Shown here in pieces: positions 35,743 through 43,792 of a stretch of DNA of 64,000 nt. Position numbers and translations under genes: made by a program. Origin of the DNA: Palsa-360 sp963710315 (GTDB lineage: Bacteria > Acidobacteriota > Terriglobia > Acidiferrales > UBA7541); contig CAVPZW010000002.1 in NCBI GenBank assembly GCA_963710315.1, positions 121,026 to 185,025 on the forward strand. Direction: 5' to 3'. The stretch's first letter is position 1. Each line of letters begins with the position of its first letter. The notes below the pieces were generated by a model. The model searched no databases and was not told the DNA's origin. It worked only from the letters and a program-made list of their open reading frames with translations.

Positions 35743-37062
35743 TTGCTCATGAAATCAGGAAATCATTCGGTTCGATGGCGCCTCTTCCACGTAGCAGCCC
35801 TGCTGTTGCTAATTGCTTCGGCCGCGCAGGCGGGAACAGTCTCCGGCGTCGTCCACAACGGCACCAACGGCAATAAGGCCGCTGCCGGCGTGGATGTTCT
35901 ACTCATCCAGTTGCAGGGTGGCATGTCGGTCGTGGCCAGCACCAAGACTGACGCGGATGGACGCTATCACCTCGACAACCCGGGAATCGGCCAGGGCCCC
36001 ATGCTGATTCGCGCCGTGTATCGCGGCGTCTTCTTCCATCAGCCGCTCACGCCTGGCACCTCCACCGTGGACGTCACCATCTACGAACCTACCACCAATC
36101 CCGCAGCCATACAGGTTCCGTTGCGCCTGCTGGTATTCCAGCCCAACGGCGACAAGCTGATGGTGGGCGAAGAGTATTCCATTCAGAATAATTCCAATCC
36201 TCCCGCCGCCTATTTCAAGCAGGACGGAAATTTCGAGTTCACCATTCCGCAGGGCGCGGAGATCGACCAGGTTTCCACATTTGGCCCGTCGGGAATGCCC
36301 GTGCGCCAGGGCACCATCGACAAGGGAAAAGGCCGCTACGCAATCTCCTACGCATTTCAGCCTGGACAAAACGGCGTGCGCATCTCTTACATTGTTCCGT
36401 ACTCCGGCAATCAAGCCAAGATTCACGAATCGTCCACCTATGACGCGGCACGCGCGCTGTTGGTAATTCCTCCGACCATGCAAATCGCCAGCGCGGGATT
36501 CAATGCCGCCGGCACCGAGCAGGGTTTCAATGTTTTCTCGAAAGAGTCTCTAAAAGCCGGGGCGGGATTCGATGTCACGATTTCGGGAACAGCGCCTCCT
36601 CCTGCGGACAATGCGGCTGCCTCCGGCGGCGCTCCTGCCGATCAGGCGAACGGTCACGAGTCCAGCCCGGAGACCACCATTGAAGTGTCCCCCGCGCGCC
36701 TCGGCGACGAAAAATGGATTCTACTGGGAGGGCTTGCCGCGATTTTCGCTGTAGGTGTGGGCCTGCTGCTGCGCAAACCGGTCCCTGAACTTGCCCCCGC
36801 GCCAGCCGCGCCATCGGCTCCCAAAGGCCGCAAGGCGGCGCAGCGCGCGGCGCAAGCCAAGGCTGCTCCTGTAGCGCCCGCCCCCGCGGCAATCGCTCCA
36901 GTCGAGCGCGTCACGCAGGAAGTAAATTCCAATTTGGACTCCCTGAAAGATACGCTGTTGCGCCTGGAATTGCGGCGCCAGGCCGGCACGATTACGGACG
37001 AGGAGTATGCACTGGAGCGGGGTCGCGCCGAGCAACTGTTGCGCGATCTGGTCCAGGGCTGA
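35743..37062 (+). CDS. Membrane protein with carboxypeptidase-regulatory-like domain in the ccm cluster
   Basis: A 439-residue protein with a signal peptide (HVAALLLLIASAAQA) and an N-terminal beta-sandwich (GTVSGVVHNGTNGNKAAAGV, DADGRYHLDNPGIGQGPMLI). A second beta-rich region follows. A transmembrane helix lies near residue 335 (WILLGGLAAIFAVGVGLLL), then an Ala/Pro-rich linker and a cytoplasmic helical tail (LDSLKDTLLRLELRRQAG, ITDEEYALERGRAEQLL) similar to the short helical tails of CcmI-type proteins. The start could be TTG 35743 or ATG 35749. Its place between ccmH/I and ccmA suggests an accessory part in cytochrome assembly; this is inference. Confidence 0.75.
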   Translation: MLMKSGNHSVRWRLFHVAALLLLIASAAQAGTVSGVVHNGTNGNKAAAGVDVLLIQLQGGMSVVASTKTDADGRYHLDNPGIGQGPMLIRAVYRGVFFHQPLTPGTSTVDVTIYEPTTNPAAIQVPLRLLVFQPNGDKLMVGEEYSIQNNSNPPAAYFKQDGNFEFTIPQGAEIDQVSTFGPSGMPVRQGTIDKGKGRYAISYAFQPGQNGVRISYIVPYSGNQAKIHESSTYDAARALLVIPPTMQIASAGFNAAGTEQGFNVFSKESLKAGAGFDVTISGTAPPPADNAAASGGAPADQANGHESSPETTIEVSPARLGDEKWILLGGLAAIFAVGVGLLLRKPVPELAPAPAAPSAPKGRKAAQRAAQAKAAPVAPAPAAIAPVERVTQEVNSNLDSLKDTLLRLELRRQAGTITDEEYALERGRAEQLLRDLVQG

Positions 37063-37072
37063 GCCGTCGCAC

Positions 37073-37858
37073 GTGTCCACATTGCCCGCATCTTCTCCGA
37101 ATGGTGGTCCCAGCGAAAGCCTCGGCAACAGGCCCGGGGAGGGATTGCGAATCCAATTCAGCGAAGTTGAAAAGCGATACGGGATGCGCCTGGCGCTGCG
37201 CGGCGTTTCGCTGGAAATCGCGGCAGGGGAATGCGTCGCGCTAGTTGGCCACAACGGGTCGGGAAAAACGACTCTGCTAAAAATTGTGGCGCAATTGACG
37301 CAACCCTCGCGCGGAAAAATCGCATTCTACTCCCATGAAAAACCCCTCCCGCTCGAGGAAGTGAAGAGCCGCGTCGGAATGGTCGGGCATCACACCTTGC
37401 TGTACGAAGAGATGAGCGCCGAGGAAAATCTGATCTTCTTCGCAAAATTGTTTGGCATTTCGGACCCTGCCGAAAAATCGCGCCAGGCGCTGCAGCCCGT
37501 AGGGCTTGCCAATCGCGCCACGGACCTGGTGCGCACATTTTCGCGCGGCATGAGGCAGCGCCTCTCCATCGCGCGCGCCCTGATCGCTTCGCCCGGATTG
37601 CTGCTCTTCGACGAAGCCGGCACAGGCCTCGATCCCGAGGGCCAGCACTGGCTTGGAGCGACTATCCAGCGGCTGCACGATTCGGGCTGCACCATCCTGA
37701 TGAGCACGCACGGGCGCAATGAAACGCAAAGCGCCGTGACGCGCGCCATTCGCCTGGACGGCGGAAAAATTACGCATGACTCCGGCACGGGCGGAAATCC
37801 CAGCGAAATTCTGGTGATGGCCGCGGTGCGCAACGGCGGCGAAGGGAGCGAATCGTGA
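37073..37858 (+). CDS. ccmA: Heme exporter ATP-binding protein CcmA
   Basis: This is the ATPase of the CcmABC transporter that drives release of holo-CcmE. It carries Walker A GHNGSGKTTLLK, Q-loop region MVGHHTLLYEEM, signature FSRGMRQRLSIARAL, Walker B LLLFDEAGTGLDPEG and the switch His in LMSTHGRNE. The start is placed at GTG 37073, 10 bases after the previous stop; the first ~20 residues are poorly conserved, so a later start is possible. It overlaps ccmB by 4 bp. Confidence 0.92.
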   Translation: MSTLPASSPNGGPSESLGNRPGEGLRIQFSEVEKRYGMRLALRGVSLEIAAGECVALVGHNGSGKTTLLKIVAQLTQPSRGKIAFYSHEKPLPLEEVKSRVGMVGHHTLLYEEMSAEENLIFFAKLFGISDPAEKSRQALQPVGLANRATDLVRTFSRGMRQRLSIARALIASPGLLLFDEAGTGLDPEGQHWLGATIQRLHDSGCTILMSTHGRNETQSAVTRAIRLDGGKITHDSGTGGNPSEILVMAAVRNGGEGSES

Positions 37859-38529
37859 CCCTCACGCGCGCCACCAGCGTGATTCTGGCCAAGGAACTGC
37901 GAACCGAATTCCGTTCGCGGGAATTGCTGGGCACCACCACCGTTTTCGTTTTGATCGTGATCGTCCTGTTCAGCTTTACGTTCAATCCCACATCCACCGA
38001 ATCGCGCCGCTTCGGCCCCGGCCTTTTGTGGCTGGCGTTTTTATTCGCGGGCTCGCTAATGATGCAGTCTTCCTTTTTGCGCGAGCAGACCAACGACACG
38101 CTGGCCGCGCTGCGTCTCGCGCCCATCGACCCCTTCAGCATCCTCGCGGGAAAGATGGCTGCCAATTTTCTGTTTCTGCTTCTGGTGGAAGTGATTCTGC
38201 TGCCGGTGTTCGCGGTGCTCTATAACGTGGCAATCCTGCCGGTTCTTCCGCAGCTTCTTCTGGTGCTGGCGCTGGGCACCATCGGCCTGGCCGCAACGGG
38301 CACGGTATTTTCGGCGGTCGCGTCGCAGGCGCGCCTGCGCGAATTGCTGCTTCCTCTGCTGCTACTGCCGGTGCTCGCGCCGGTCTTGATTGCCAGCACC
38401 GAAGCGACCATCGGAGTCCTGCGCGACCCTTCGGAATTATCTCCGGTATGGTTGACTTTTCTGGCATGCTTTGACGTGGTATTTTTGACGGCGGCCTGGA
38501 TGGTCGGCGAATATCTGTTGGAGGAGTGA
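37855..38529 (+). CDS. ccmB: Heme exporter membrane protein CcmB
   Basis: A 224-residue protein with six hydrophobic segments, the expected CcmB topology. Recognisable sequence includes ILAKELRTEFRSRELL, LWLAFLFAGSLMMQSSFLRE, DTLAALRLAPIDPFSILAGK and SQARLRELLLPLLLLPVLAP. It starts with GTG overlapping the ccmA stop and ends 1 bp before ccmC, so ccmA-B-C are translationally coupled. Confidence 0.92.
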   Translation: MTLTRATSVILAKELRTEFRSRELLGTTTVFVLIVIVLFSFTFNPTSTESRRFGPGLLWLAFLFAGSLMMQSSFLREQTNDTLAALRLAPIDPFSILAGKMAANFLFLLLVEVILLPVFAVLYNVAILPVLPQLLLVLALGTIGLAATGTVFSAVASQARLRELLLPLLLLPVLAPVLIASTEATIGVLRDPSELSPVWLTFLACFDVVFLTAAWMVGEYLLEE

Positions 38530-38530
38530 A

Positions 38531-39244
38531 ATGGGCAGCGAAACGCAATCGCGGACGGCAAGCGGCTCGGTAATTTCCGTGCCGTCGCTGCTGGTCGTTT
38601 TTCTCCTGTTGGCCGCGGCCAGCTATGGAGCGCTGATCTGGGCGCCCACCGAAAACACCATGGGCATTGTCCAGCGCATATTTTATTTTCACGTCTCGAG
38701 CGCGTGGTCCGGATTCGTCTCATTCATCATGGTCTTCATCGGCAGTGTTGCCTACCTGCGCACGCGCGCCCTGAAGTGGGATTGGCTCAGCGTGGCCTCC
38801 GCCGAAGTGGGCGTGGCATTTTTCACCGTCGTGCTGGTCACCGGCCCCATCTGGGCCAAACCGGTGTGGGGAATCTGGTGGACCTGGGATGCGCGCCTGA
38901 CGTCTTCGTTCTTGCTGTGGGTCTTGTTCGTCAGCTATCTGGTGCTGCGCTCGCTGGTCGATGAGCCGGAGCGCCGCGCCAAGGTTTCCGCGGTCTTCGG
39001 AATTTTCGCGGCGCTCGATATTCCTCTGGTGTATTTTTCGATCTGGTGGTTTCGCACGCAGCACCCGCAGCCGGTAGTCGGCGACGGGGGATCGCTCGAC
39101 CCGCGCATGGGTTGGGTCCTGCTGCTGAGCTGGGCGGCTACGCTCGGCGTGATGATCGTGCTGATCCGCCTGCGCTATCGCCTGGAGGCGTTGCGCTCCG
39201 AGGTGGATGCGATACGCATGGAGGCCGCGCGAAATAGCAGCTAA
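38531..39244 (+). CDS. ccmC: Heme exporter protein CcmC
   Basis: A 237-residue protein of six transmembrane segments that loads heme onto CcmE. The periplasmic tryptophan-rich motif is WGIWWTWDARLTSSFLLW. The two heme-ligand histidines are in FYFHVSSAWSGF and in RTQHPQPVV. It ends within the next REPIN-like repeat, whose left end overlaps the stop codon. Confidence 0.95.
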   Translation: MGSETQSRTASGSVISVPSLLVVFLLLAAASYGALIWAPTENTMGIVQRIFYFHVSSAWSGFVSFIMVFIGSVAYLRTRALKWDWLSVASAEVGVAFFTVVLVTGPIWAKPVWGIWWTWDARLTSSFLLWVLFVSYLVLRSLVDEPERRAKVSAVFGIFAALDIPLVYFSIWWFRTQHPQPVVGDGGSLDPRMGWVLLLSWAATLGVMIVLIRLRYRLEALRSEVDAIRMEAARNSS

Positions 39245-39336
39245 GTAGCGCGGTCCGCCGCGGCGGACTGCGGGGTTTGGTCCAAGCACCATCGACGTTC
39301 CTGTAGCTAAAGCCCTCAGGCTAAAGCCCGCGCACA
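39242..39336. repeat. REPIN-like element with a swapped hairpin core
   Basis: The left arm keeps the outer GTAGCGCGG...CTGCGGGGTTT frame of the GCTTCAGC family but has TCCGCCGCGGCGGA in place of the usual core. The right arm (CCTCAGGCTAAAGCCCGCGC) keeps a diverged standard core. It is a mosaic copy. Confidence 0.7.
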
Positions 39337-39385
39337 GGGCAGGGAATATCAACTGATTTCGCAATTCGATCTTGGGAGACGACTC

Positions 39386-39520
39386 ATGAAGAACCTGAAT
39401 TATCTGGCGGCCGCATACATCGCCATCTGGCTAATATTTTGCGGATACGTTCTGTCCGTGGCGCGCCGCATGGCCAATCTGAAGGATGATATTCGCCGTT
39501 TGAAGCAGGACGGGAAATAA
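39386..39520 (+). CDS. ccmD: CcmD-like small membrane protein
   Basis: A 44-residue protein: MKNLNYLAAAYIAIW leads into one transmembrane helix (about residues 7-24), followed by a basic/acidic cytoplasmic tail (VARRMANLKDDIRRLKQ). This is the size and layout of CcmD, which links CcmC-CcmE to CcmAB. GGGAGAC precedes the ATG. Its position after ccmC is as expected, although the repeat inserted between them widens the gap to about 140 bp. Confidence 0.8.
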   Translation: MKNLNYLAAAYIAIWLIFCGYVLSVARRMANLKDDIRRLKQDGK

Positions 39521-39552
39521 CCCGCTCCGCAGGGAAGGTTTCAATAGTAAAA

Positions 39553-40536
39553 GTGACCGAAAAGAAAAAGATCGCCGTTGTAATGTTCCAGCTGGGCGGA
39601 CCGGATTCCCCTGACGCCGTGGAACCATTTCTCTACAACTTGTTCTGCGATCCCGACATTATCGATTTCTTCGGCGCGTGGTTCGCTCGCCGTCCACTGG
39701 CGCGTTACATCTCGCGAAAACGCGCGGCCGATGTGCGCAAGAATTATGACGCTATCGGAGGCCACTCGCCCATCCGCGTGCTCACCGAACGCCAGGCGCG
39801 CGCACTGGAAACCGCGCTGGCTCCGCACTACAACGCCAAATGCTTCGTCGCCATGCGCTACTGGAATCCGCTCTCGGCGGAAACGGCTGCGAAGGTGAAC
39901 GCCTGGGGCGCGCAGGATATCGTGCTGCTGCCCATGTATCCGCACTACTCTTTTGCAACCACGGCCAGCAGCCTCAAGGAATGGAAACGCGTCTTCCAGC
40001 CAAAGGGCAGCGCCCCGAAAGAGCGTACCGTGGAGAAATTTTTCGACCACCCGCTTTACGTTCAAGCGGTGGCCGAAAAAATCTCCCTCACCCTTACGCA
40101 TTTTGACGAACCGGACCGCGCGCACATCGTATTCAGCGCGCATGGATTGCCGCTCAGCTTGATCGAGCGCGGAGACCCTTACGCGCAGCAGGTTGCCGAC
40201 ACCGTGAAGCTGGTGATGCAGCGCGGCGGCTGGAAAAATCCGCATACGTTGTGCTTTCAGAGCAAGGTGGGAAGGCGCAAATGGCTCACGCCTTCGCTCA
40301 CGGACACCATCGACCGGCTGGCCGGCGCGGGCGAAAAACATCTTCTGGTGGTGCCCATCGCCTTCGTCACCGAGCACATCGAAACGCTTTCAGAAATCAA
40401 TCTGGAGGCCCGAGAACAGGCTCACAAGCTGGGTGTAGAGCAGTTTAGAATGATGCCCGCCGTGGGAGATTCGCCCACATTTATTTCCGCGCTTTCGGAT
40501 ATCGTTCGCCAATCCTTGAACGAAAACAACAAGTAG
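39553..40536 (+). CDS. hemH: Ferrochelatase
   Basis: A 327-residue enzyme that inserts Fe(II) into protoporphyrin IX, the last step of heme b synthesis. Family motifs are VVMFQLGGPDSPDAVEPFL, the metal-binding His in FSAHGLPLSLIERGDPY (about residue 195), FQSKVGRRKWLTPS, and the Glu in FVTEHIETL (about residue 273). The start is GTG at 39553. Placement between ccmD and the bc complex puts heme supply beside cytochrome assembly. Confidence 0.95.
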   Translation: MTEKKKIAVVMFQLGGPDSPDAVEPFLYNLFCDPDIIDFFGAWFARRPLARYISRKRAADVRKNYDAIGGHSPIRVLTERQARALETALAPHYNAKCFVAMRYWNPLSAETAAKVNAWGAQDIVLLPMYPHYSFATTASSLKEWKRVFQPKGSAPKERTVEKFFDHPLYVQAVAEKISLTLTHFDEPDRAHIVFSAHGLPLSLIERGDPYAQQVADTVKLVMQRGGWKNPHTLCFQSKVGRRKWLTPSLTDTIDRLAGAGEKHLLVVPIAFVTEHIETLSEINLEAREQAHKLGVEQFRMMPAVGDSPTFISALSDIVRQSLNENNK

Positions 40537-40640
40537 AATTGTCAGCTCCCTTGAATGCCCGCTCCATTTTTGCGCCCTGGAAGGATGCTTGCGCCGAATT
40601 AGGCGGGAAAATATTTTTTTAGCATGAAATGGAATTCGCC

Positions 40641-40670
40641 TTGACATGAAGGGTGCTGCGGAAATATAAG
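40641..40670 (+). promoter_or_regulatory. Strong candidate sigma70 promoter of the bc-complex operon
   Basis: A perfect TTGACA (40641-40646) and TATAAG (40665-40670) are 18 bp apart, about 85 bases before the Rieske gene. Between them and the ATG, TCTCGAT and ATCGAGA (40715-40739) form a 7-bp hairpin whose right arm touches the GAGAGGA ribosome-binding site, which might modulate translation. Confidence 0.65.
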
Positions 40671-40754
40671 GAGCTGTCGAGTTAATCCGTTTACAGGCCC
40701 CGTTACAGCTATTGTCTCGATTTATATTTTTTATCGAGAGGATTCATAGCAACT

Positions 40755-41354
40755 ATGGCCGATCCCGTCGAAGGCAGTACTCCGGCTCAACCACCAGTCA
40801 AGGCCGGAGCGGTCCCAGCAGCGAAAGCCCCGGCGGCAAAGCCGGCGGCAAAACCCAAAGAGAACGCGGATGCGCCAGATCCGATGCGCCGTCGTGTCAT
40901 CTGGGGGATGATCTACGGCTACCTGGGCATCAACTTGCTAATGTTTTTGCGGTTCTTCTTTCCGCGCGCGCTGTACGAACCCAATACAATTTTCAACATC
41001 GGTTATCCGGCCGACTTCTCAATTGGCATCGACCAACGTTTCCTAATGACTAATCGCGCCTGGGTGGTTCGCGAACCGGACCGCATTTTCGTGATCTTCG
41101 CGCGCTGCACGCATCTGGGTTGCACGCCGGAATGGAAGCCGGCGGAAAATAAATTCAAATGCCCGTGCCACGGCAGCGGATACGACAGCGAAGGCGTCAA
41201 CTTCGAAGGTCCCGCGCCGCGTCCCATGGACCGCGCGCATATTGACATGGACCCGACCGGGAAACTGATTGTGGATACCAGCAGGCTGTACATGGACGAT
41301 CCGCGCGCTGGGGTGAATCAGTTCAACGATACAGGCGCGTATTTGCCGGTTTAG
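40755..41354 (+). CDS. Rieske iron-sulfur subunit of a quinol:cytochrome c reductase
   Basis: A 199-residue membrane-anchored Rieske protein. An Ala/Pro/Lys-rich N-terminus precedes the anchor (WGMIYGYLGINLLMFLRFFF). The 2Fe-2S ligands are in CTHLGCTPEW and CPCHGSGYDSEG (CxHxGC...CxCH). The family function is to take one electron from quinol at the Qo site and pass it to cytochrome c. It lacks a twin-arginine motif near the start. It is followed by cytochrome b, a second b subunit and an octaheme cytochrome, which together form the complex. Confidence 0.93.
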   Translation: MADPVEGSTPAQPPVKAGAVPAAKAPAAKPAAKPKENADAPDPMRRRVIWGMIYGYLGINLLMFLRFFFPRALYEPNTIFNIGYPADFSIGIDQRFLMTNRAWVVREPDRIFVIFARCTHLGCTPEWKPAENKFKCPCHGSGYDSEGVNFEGPAPRPMDRAHIDMDPTGKLIVDTSRLYMDDPRAGVNQFNDTGAYLPV

Positions 41355-41435
41355 TAGGACAGGCTTCAGCCTGTCGCACGTGTCGCATTTCAAGAACTGG
41401 AAACTAGAAACCAGACAGGCTGAAGCCTGTCCTGC
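41354..41435. repeat. REPIN-like inverted pair, GACAGGCTTCAGCCTGTC variant
   Basis: GTAGGACAGGCTTCAGCCTG and its complement are separated by about 40 bp. Stem bases differ from the CGCGGGC copies, but the change is matched in both arms. Confidence 0.85.
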
Positions 41436-41489
41436 AGGCCGAATGGATGTTCCTCAGGACCTGGGACACACTCTCTAGGGGGCGTAGGA

Positions 41490-42428
41490 ATGGCCGAAGA
41501 AAACGGCGAAAAGAAGGGCACAGGGTTGATCGACCGTGTCCGCCAGGACATCACCGACCTTAAGGAAACCATTAAGGAAAAGGGCAAGGATGAGATCGAG
41601 GGCTTGAAAGAGCCTGAAAAAAGCCAGCTATATCGGTCCATCTTCCGCTTCAAGCACGATGAGACGCCGCGCAATCGCGCGCTCTCGGTCTTGTCCAACG
41701 TTTTCTTTCACCTGCATCCCGCCAAGGTCAATCGCGACGCCGTGAAATACAAATTCACCTGGGGCATGGGCGGCATCACCTTTTACCTGTTCATCGTGCT
41801 CACCTTCACGGGCGTGCTGCTGATGTTCTACTACCACCCCAGCAAGGTGCAGGCCTTCCGCGACATTTTGTATCTCGAGAACGACGTACCCTTCGGAAAA
41901 CTGCTGCGCAATATGCACCGCTGGGCGGCCCACTTGATGATCATTGCGGTGTGGCTGCACATGTTCCGCGTTTTCCTTACAGGCTCCTACAAGCGGCCGC
42001 GCGAATTCAACTGGTGCATCGGCGTTCTGCTGATGGTGCTGACCTTGCTCCTTTCCTTTACCGGATACCTCTTGCCCGACGATCAACTGGGCTTCTGGGC
42101 CGTAACGGTAGGAACCAACATGGCCAGGGCTACGCCGTTGTTAGGAACGGAAGGGCCATTCGGCGCGATGCTGGGCATGACGCCGTATAACGATGTGCGT
42201 TTCGCTCTGCTCGGCGGATCGATCGTGGATGCCAACGCGCTCTTGCGCGCCTACATCTGGCACTGCATCGCCATTCCGCTGATCGCAAGCATCTTCATGG
42301 CCTTGCATTTCTGGCGCGTTCGAAAAGACGGCGGAATTTCCGGGCCTGCGCCGGTCATGCTGGAATCGGAAATCAAGGAAGAGAAGGGGCACAGGCCGGT
42401 GGTCCTGCGGCCGAGCGGAATGGCTTAG
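41490..42428 (+). CDS. Cytochrome b (N-terminal, b6-like) subunit
   Basis: A 312-residue membrane protein equivalent to the first four helices of cytochrome b. A charged ~55-residue N-terminal extension precedes the core. Heme ligands are spaced as in the family: His143 and His157 in NMHRWAAHLMIIAVWLHMFR, and His258 and His273 in YIWHCIAIPLIASIFMALHF. The Qo-side segment YLLPDDQLGFWAVTVGTNM is present. The protein ends after helix D, so the complex has a split b6/subunit-IV type cytochrome b. Confidence 0.93.
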   Translation: MAEENGEKKGTGLIDRVRQDITDLKETIKEKGKDEIEGLKEPEKSQLYRSIFRFKHDETPRNRALSVLSNVFFHLHPAKVNRDAVKYKFTWGMGGITFYLFIVLTFTGVLLMFYYHPSKVQAFRDILYLENDVPFGKLLRNMHRWAAHLMIIAVWLHMFRVFLTGSYKRPREFNWCIGVLLMVLTLLLSFTGYLLPDDQLGFWAVTVGTNMARATPLLGTEGPFGAMLGMTPYNDVRFALLGGSIVDANALLRAYIWHCIAIPLIASIFMALHFWRVRKDGGISGPAPVMLESEIKEEKGHRPVVLRPSGMA

Positions 42429-42471
42429 CGTAGCAGCCATGGCCATTGCAGTGCCCATTGCTGTAGCCCGC

Positions 42472-42587
42472 CTCATCAGAGGCGGGGGTTTTCACCATCG
42501 GTAGCAGGGTGTTTGCGACGTACGAGATCTAAGGGGCGAGGTTGCGTGGGGTGACAGAAGACCCCGCCTCTGATGAGGCGGGCTACA
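42472..42587. repeat. REPIN-like inverted pair, CCTCATCAGAGG core
   Basis: TGTAGCCCGCCTCATCAGAG and its exact complement (CTCTGATGAGGCGGGCTACA) flank about 60 bp. It is the same family as the copy at 29315, with a core base change mirrored in both arms. It lies between the two cytochrome b genes. Confidence 0.85.
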
Positions 42588-42673
42588 AAACGGGTGCAGT
42601 CGCGAATCTGAAATCGGGCCAAGGGAACAGTAGCAAAGTTTCAACAAACTAATCAGCGGGGTTTGAGGCCGAT

Positions 42674-43657
42674 ATGAACTGGCACCAAATGTGGGAGGTT
42701 GCATCCGCTCCGGATAACGTGCCGATCGTGGCGCTGCTGTTCCTGGTCCCATTTTACGTTTGGTACGCCTTCAAGCAGGCCATCGACAACGACCGCTTGA
42801 TCGACAAGCTCTCCGCCGACCCCGCCCTCGCCAAGACCGAATACCGCAAGACCGAGCCGTGGCATCCCAAGTGGGAGCGCGAAGTCCACACCTGGCCGTA
42901 CCTGATGCGCGTCGAGCTGGTTGCCGCAATTCTGGTGACGGCCTTGCTCATGGTGTGGTCCATCACGCTCAGCGCGCCGCTCGAAGAGCCGGCCAATCCA
43001 AACGTCACCATGAATCCCGCCAAAGCCCCGTGGTACTTTCTGGGCTTGCAGGAAATGCTGGTGTACTTCGATCCTTGGATTGCGGGCGTGATCATGCCGA
43101 CGCTCATCATCGTCGGCTTGATGGCTATTCCTTATATTGACGCCAATCCGCTGGGGAACGGCTACTACACCTACAAGCAGCGCAAATTTGCCATCTGGAC
43201 GTTCCTGTTTGGATTCATTGGTTTATGGGTCTTAATGATCGTAATAGGGACCTTCATACGAGGCCCTGGCTGGATGTGGTTCTGGCCAGGGCAGACATGG
43301 GACGCGCAGCGGGTTGAGTTCGCGGTGAACCGCAACGTCGATCAGATTTTCGGGATCAATGGTTCCTGGCTGGCACACGTGATGCCCGCGGCCAACGTTG
43401 CCTACGCGCCCATCCTGGCGCGCATCATCTTTGGAATTTTCCCCATGATTTTTTATTTCCTGGTGGCCGGATATGGCGTGCACCGCCTGCTGCTGCTCAC
43501 GGACTTCAGCAGGAAAATTTTCAAGCGCATGACGCTCCTGCAGATGATGACCATGGAACTGTTCCTGGTGCTGATGCTGAGCTTGCCGGTGAAGATCCTG
43601 CTGCGGCTTTTGCTGCGCATCAAGTACGTGTGGGTGACACCGTGGTTCAGCATTTGA
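42674..43657 (+). CDS. Cytochrome b C-terminal (subunit IV-like) subunit
   Basis: A 327-residue membrane protein carrying the C-terminal helices of cytochrome b plus extra helices. After a charged start (WHPKWEREVHTWPYLMRVEL) comes the Qo loop, where the usual PEWY is APWY (residues 118-121, KAPWYFLGLQEMLVYFDPW). About six to seven further hydrophobic segments follow, more than subunit IV's three, with a soluble insert near residues 200-230. With the previous gene it completes cytochrome b. Confidence 0.9.
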   Translation: MNWHQMWEVASAPDNVPIVALLFLVPFYVWYAFKQAIDNDRLIDKLSADPALAKTEYRKTEPWHPKWEREVHTWPYLMRVELVAAILVTALLMVWSITLSAPLEEPANPNVTMNPAKAPWYFLGLQEMLVYFDPWIAGVIMPTLIIVGLMAIPYIDANPLGNGYYTYKQRKFAIWTFLFGFIGLWVLMIVIGTFIRGPGWMWFWPGQTWDAQRVEFAVNRNVDQIFGINGSWLAHVMPAANVAYAPILARIIFGIFPMIFYFLVAGYGVHRLLLLTDFSRKIFKRMTLLQMMTMELFLVLMLSLPVKILLRLLLRIKYVWVTPWFSI

Positions 43658-43792
43658 TGATGCGGTATGTAATGGAGCAGTATTGTTTGAAGCGGCGAAA
43701 TGTAACGGGCAACGATTCCGTTGTCCGGGTGCGGGCCGGGCTTGCTGCCCGCCCGAATGCCAAAATAAGAATTAAGAATAAGGAGGCACTGG

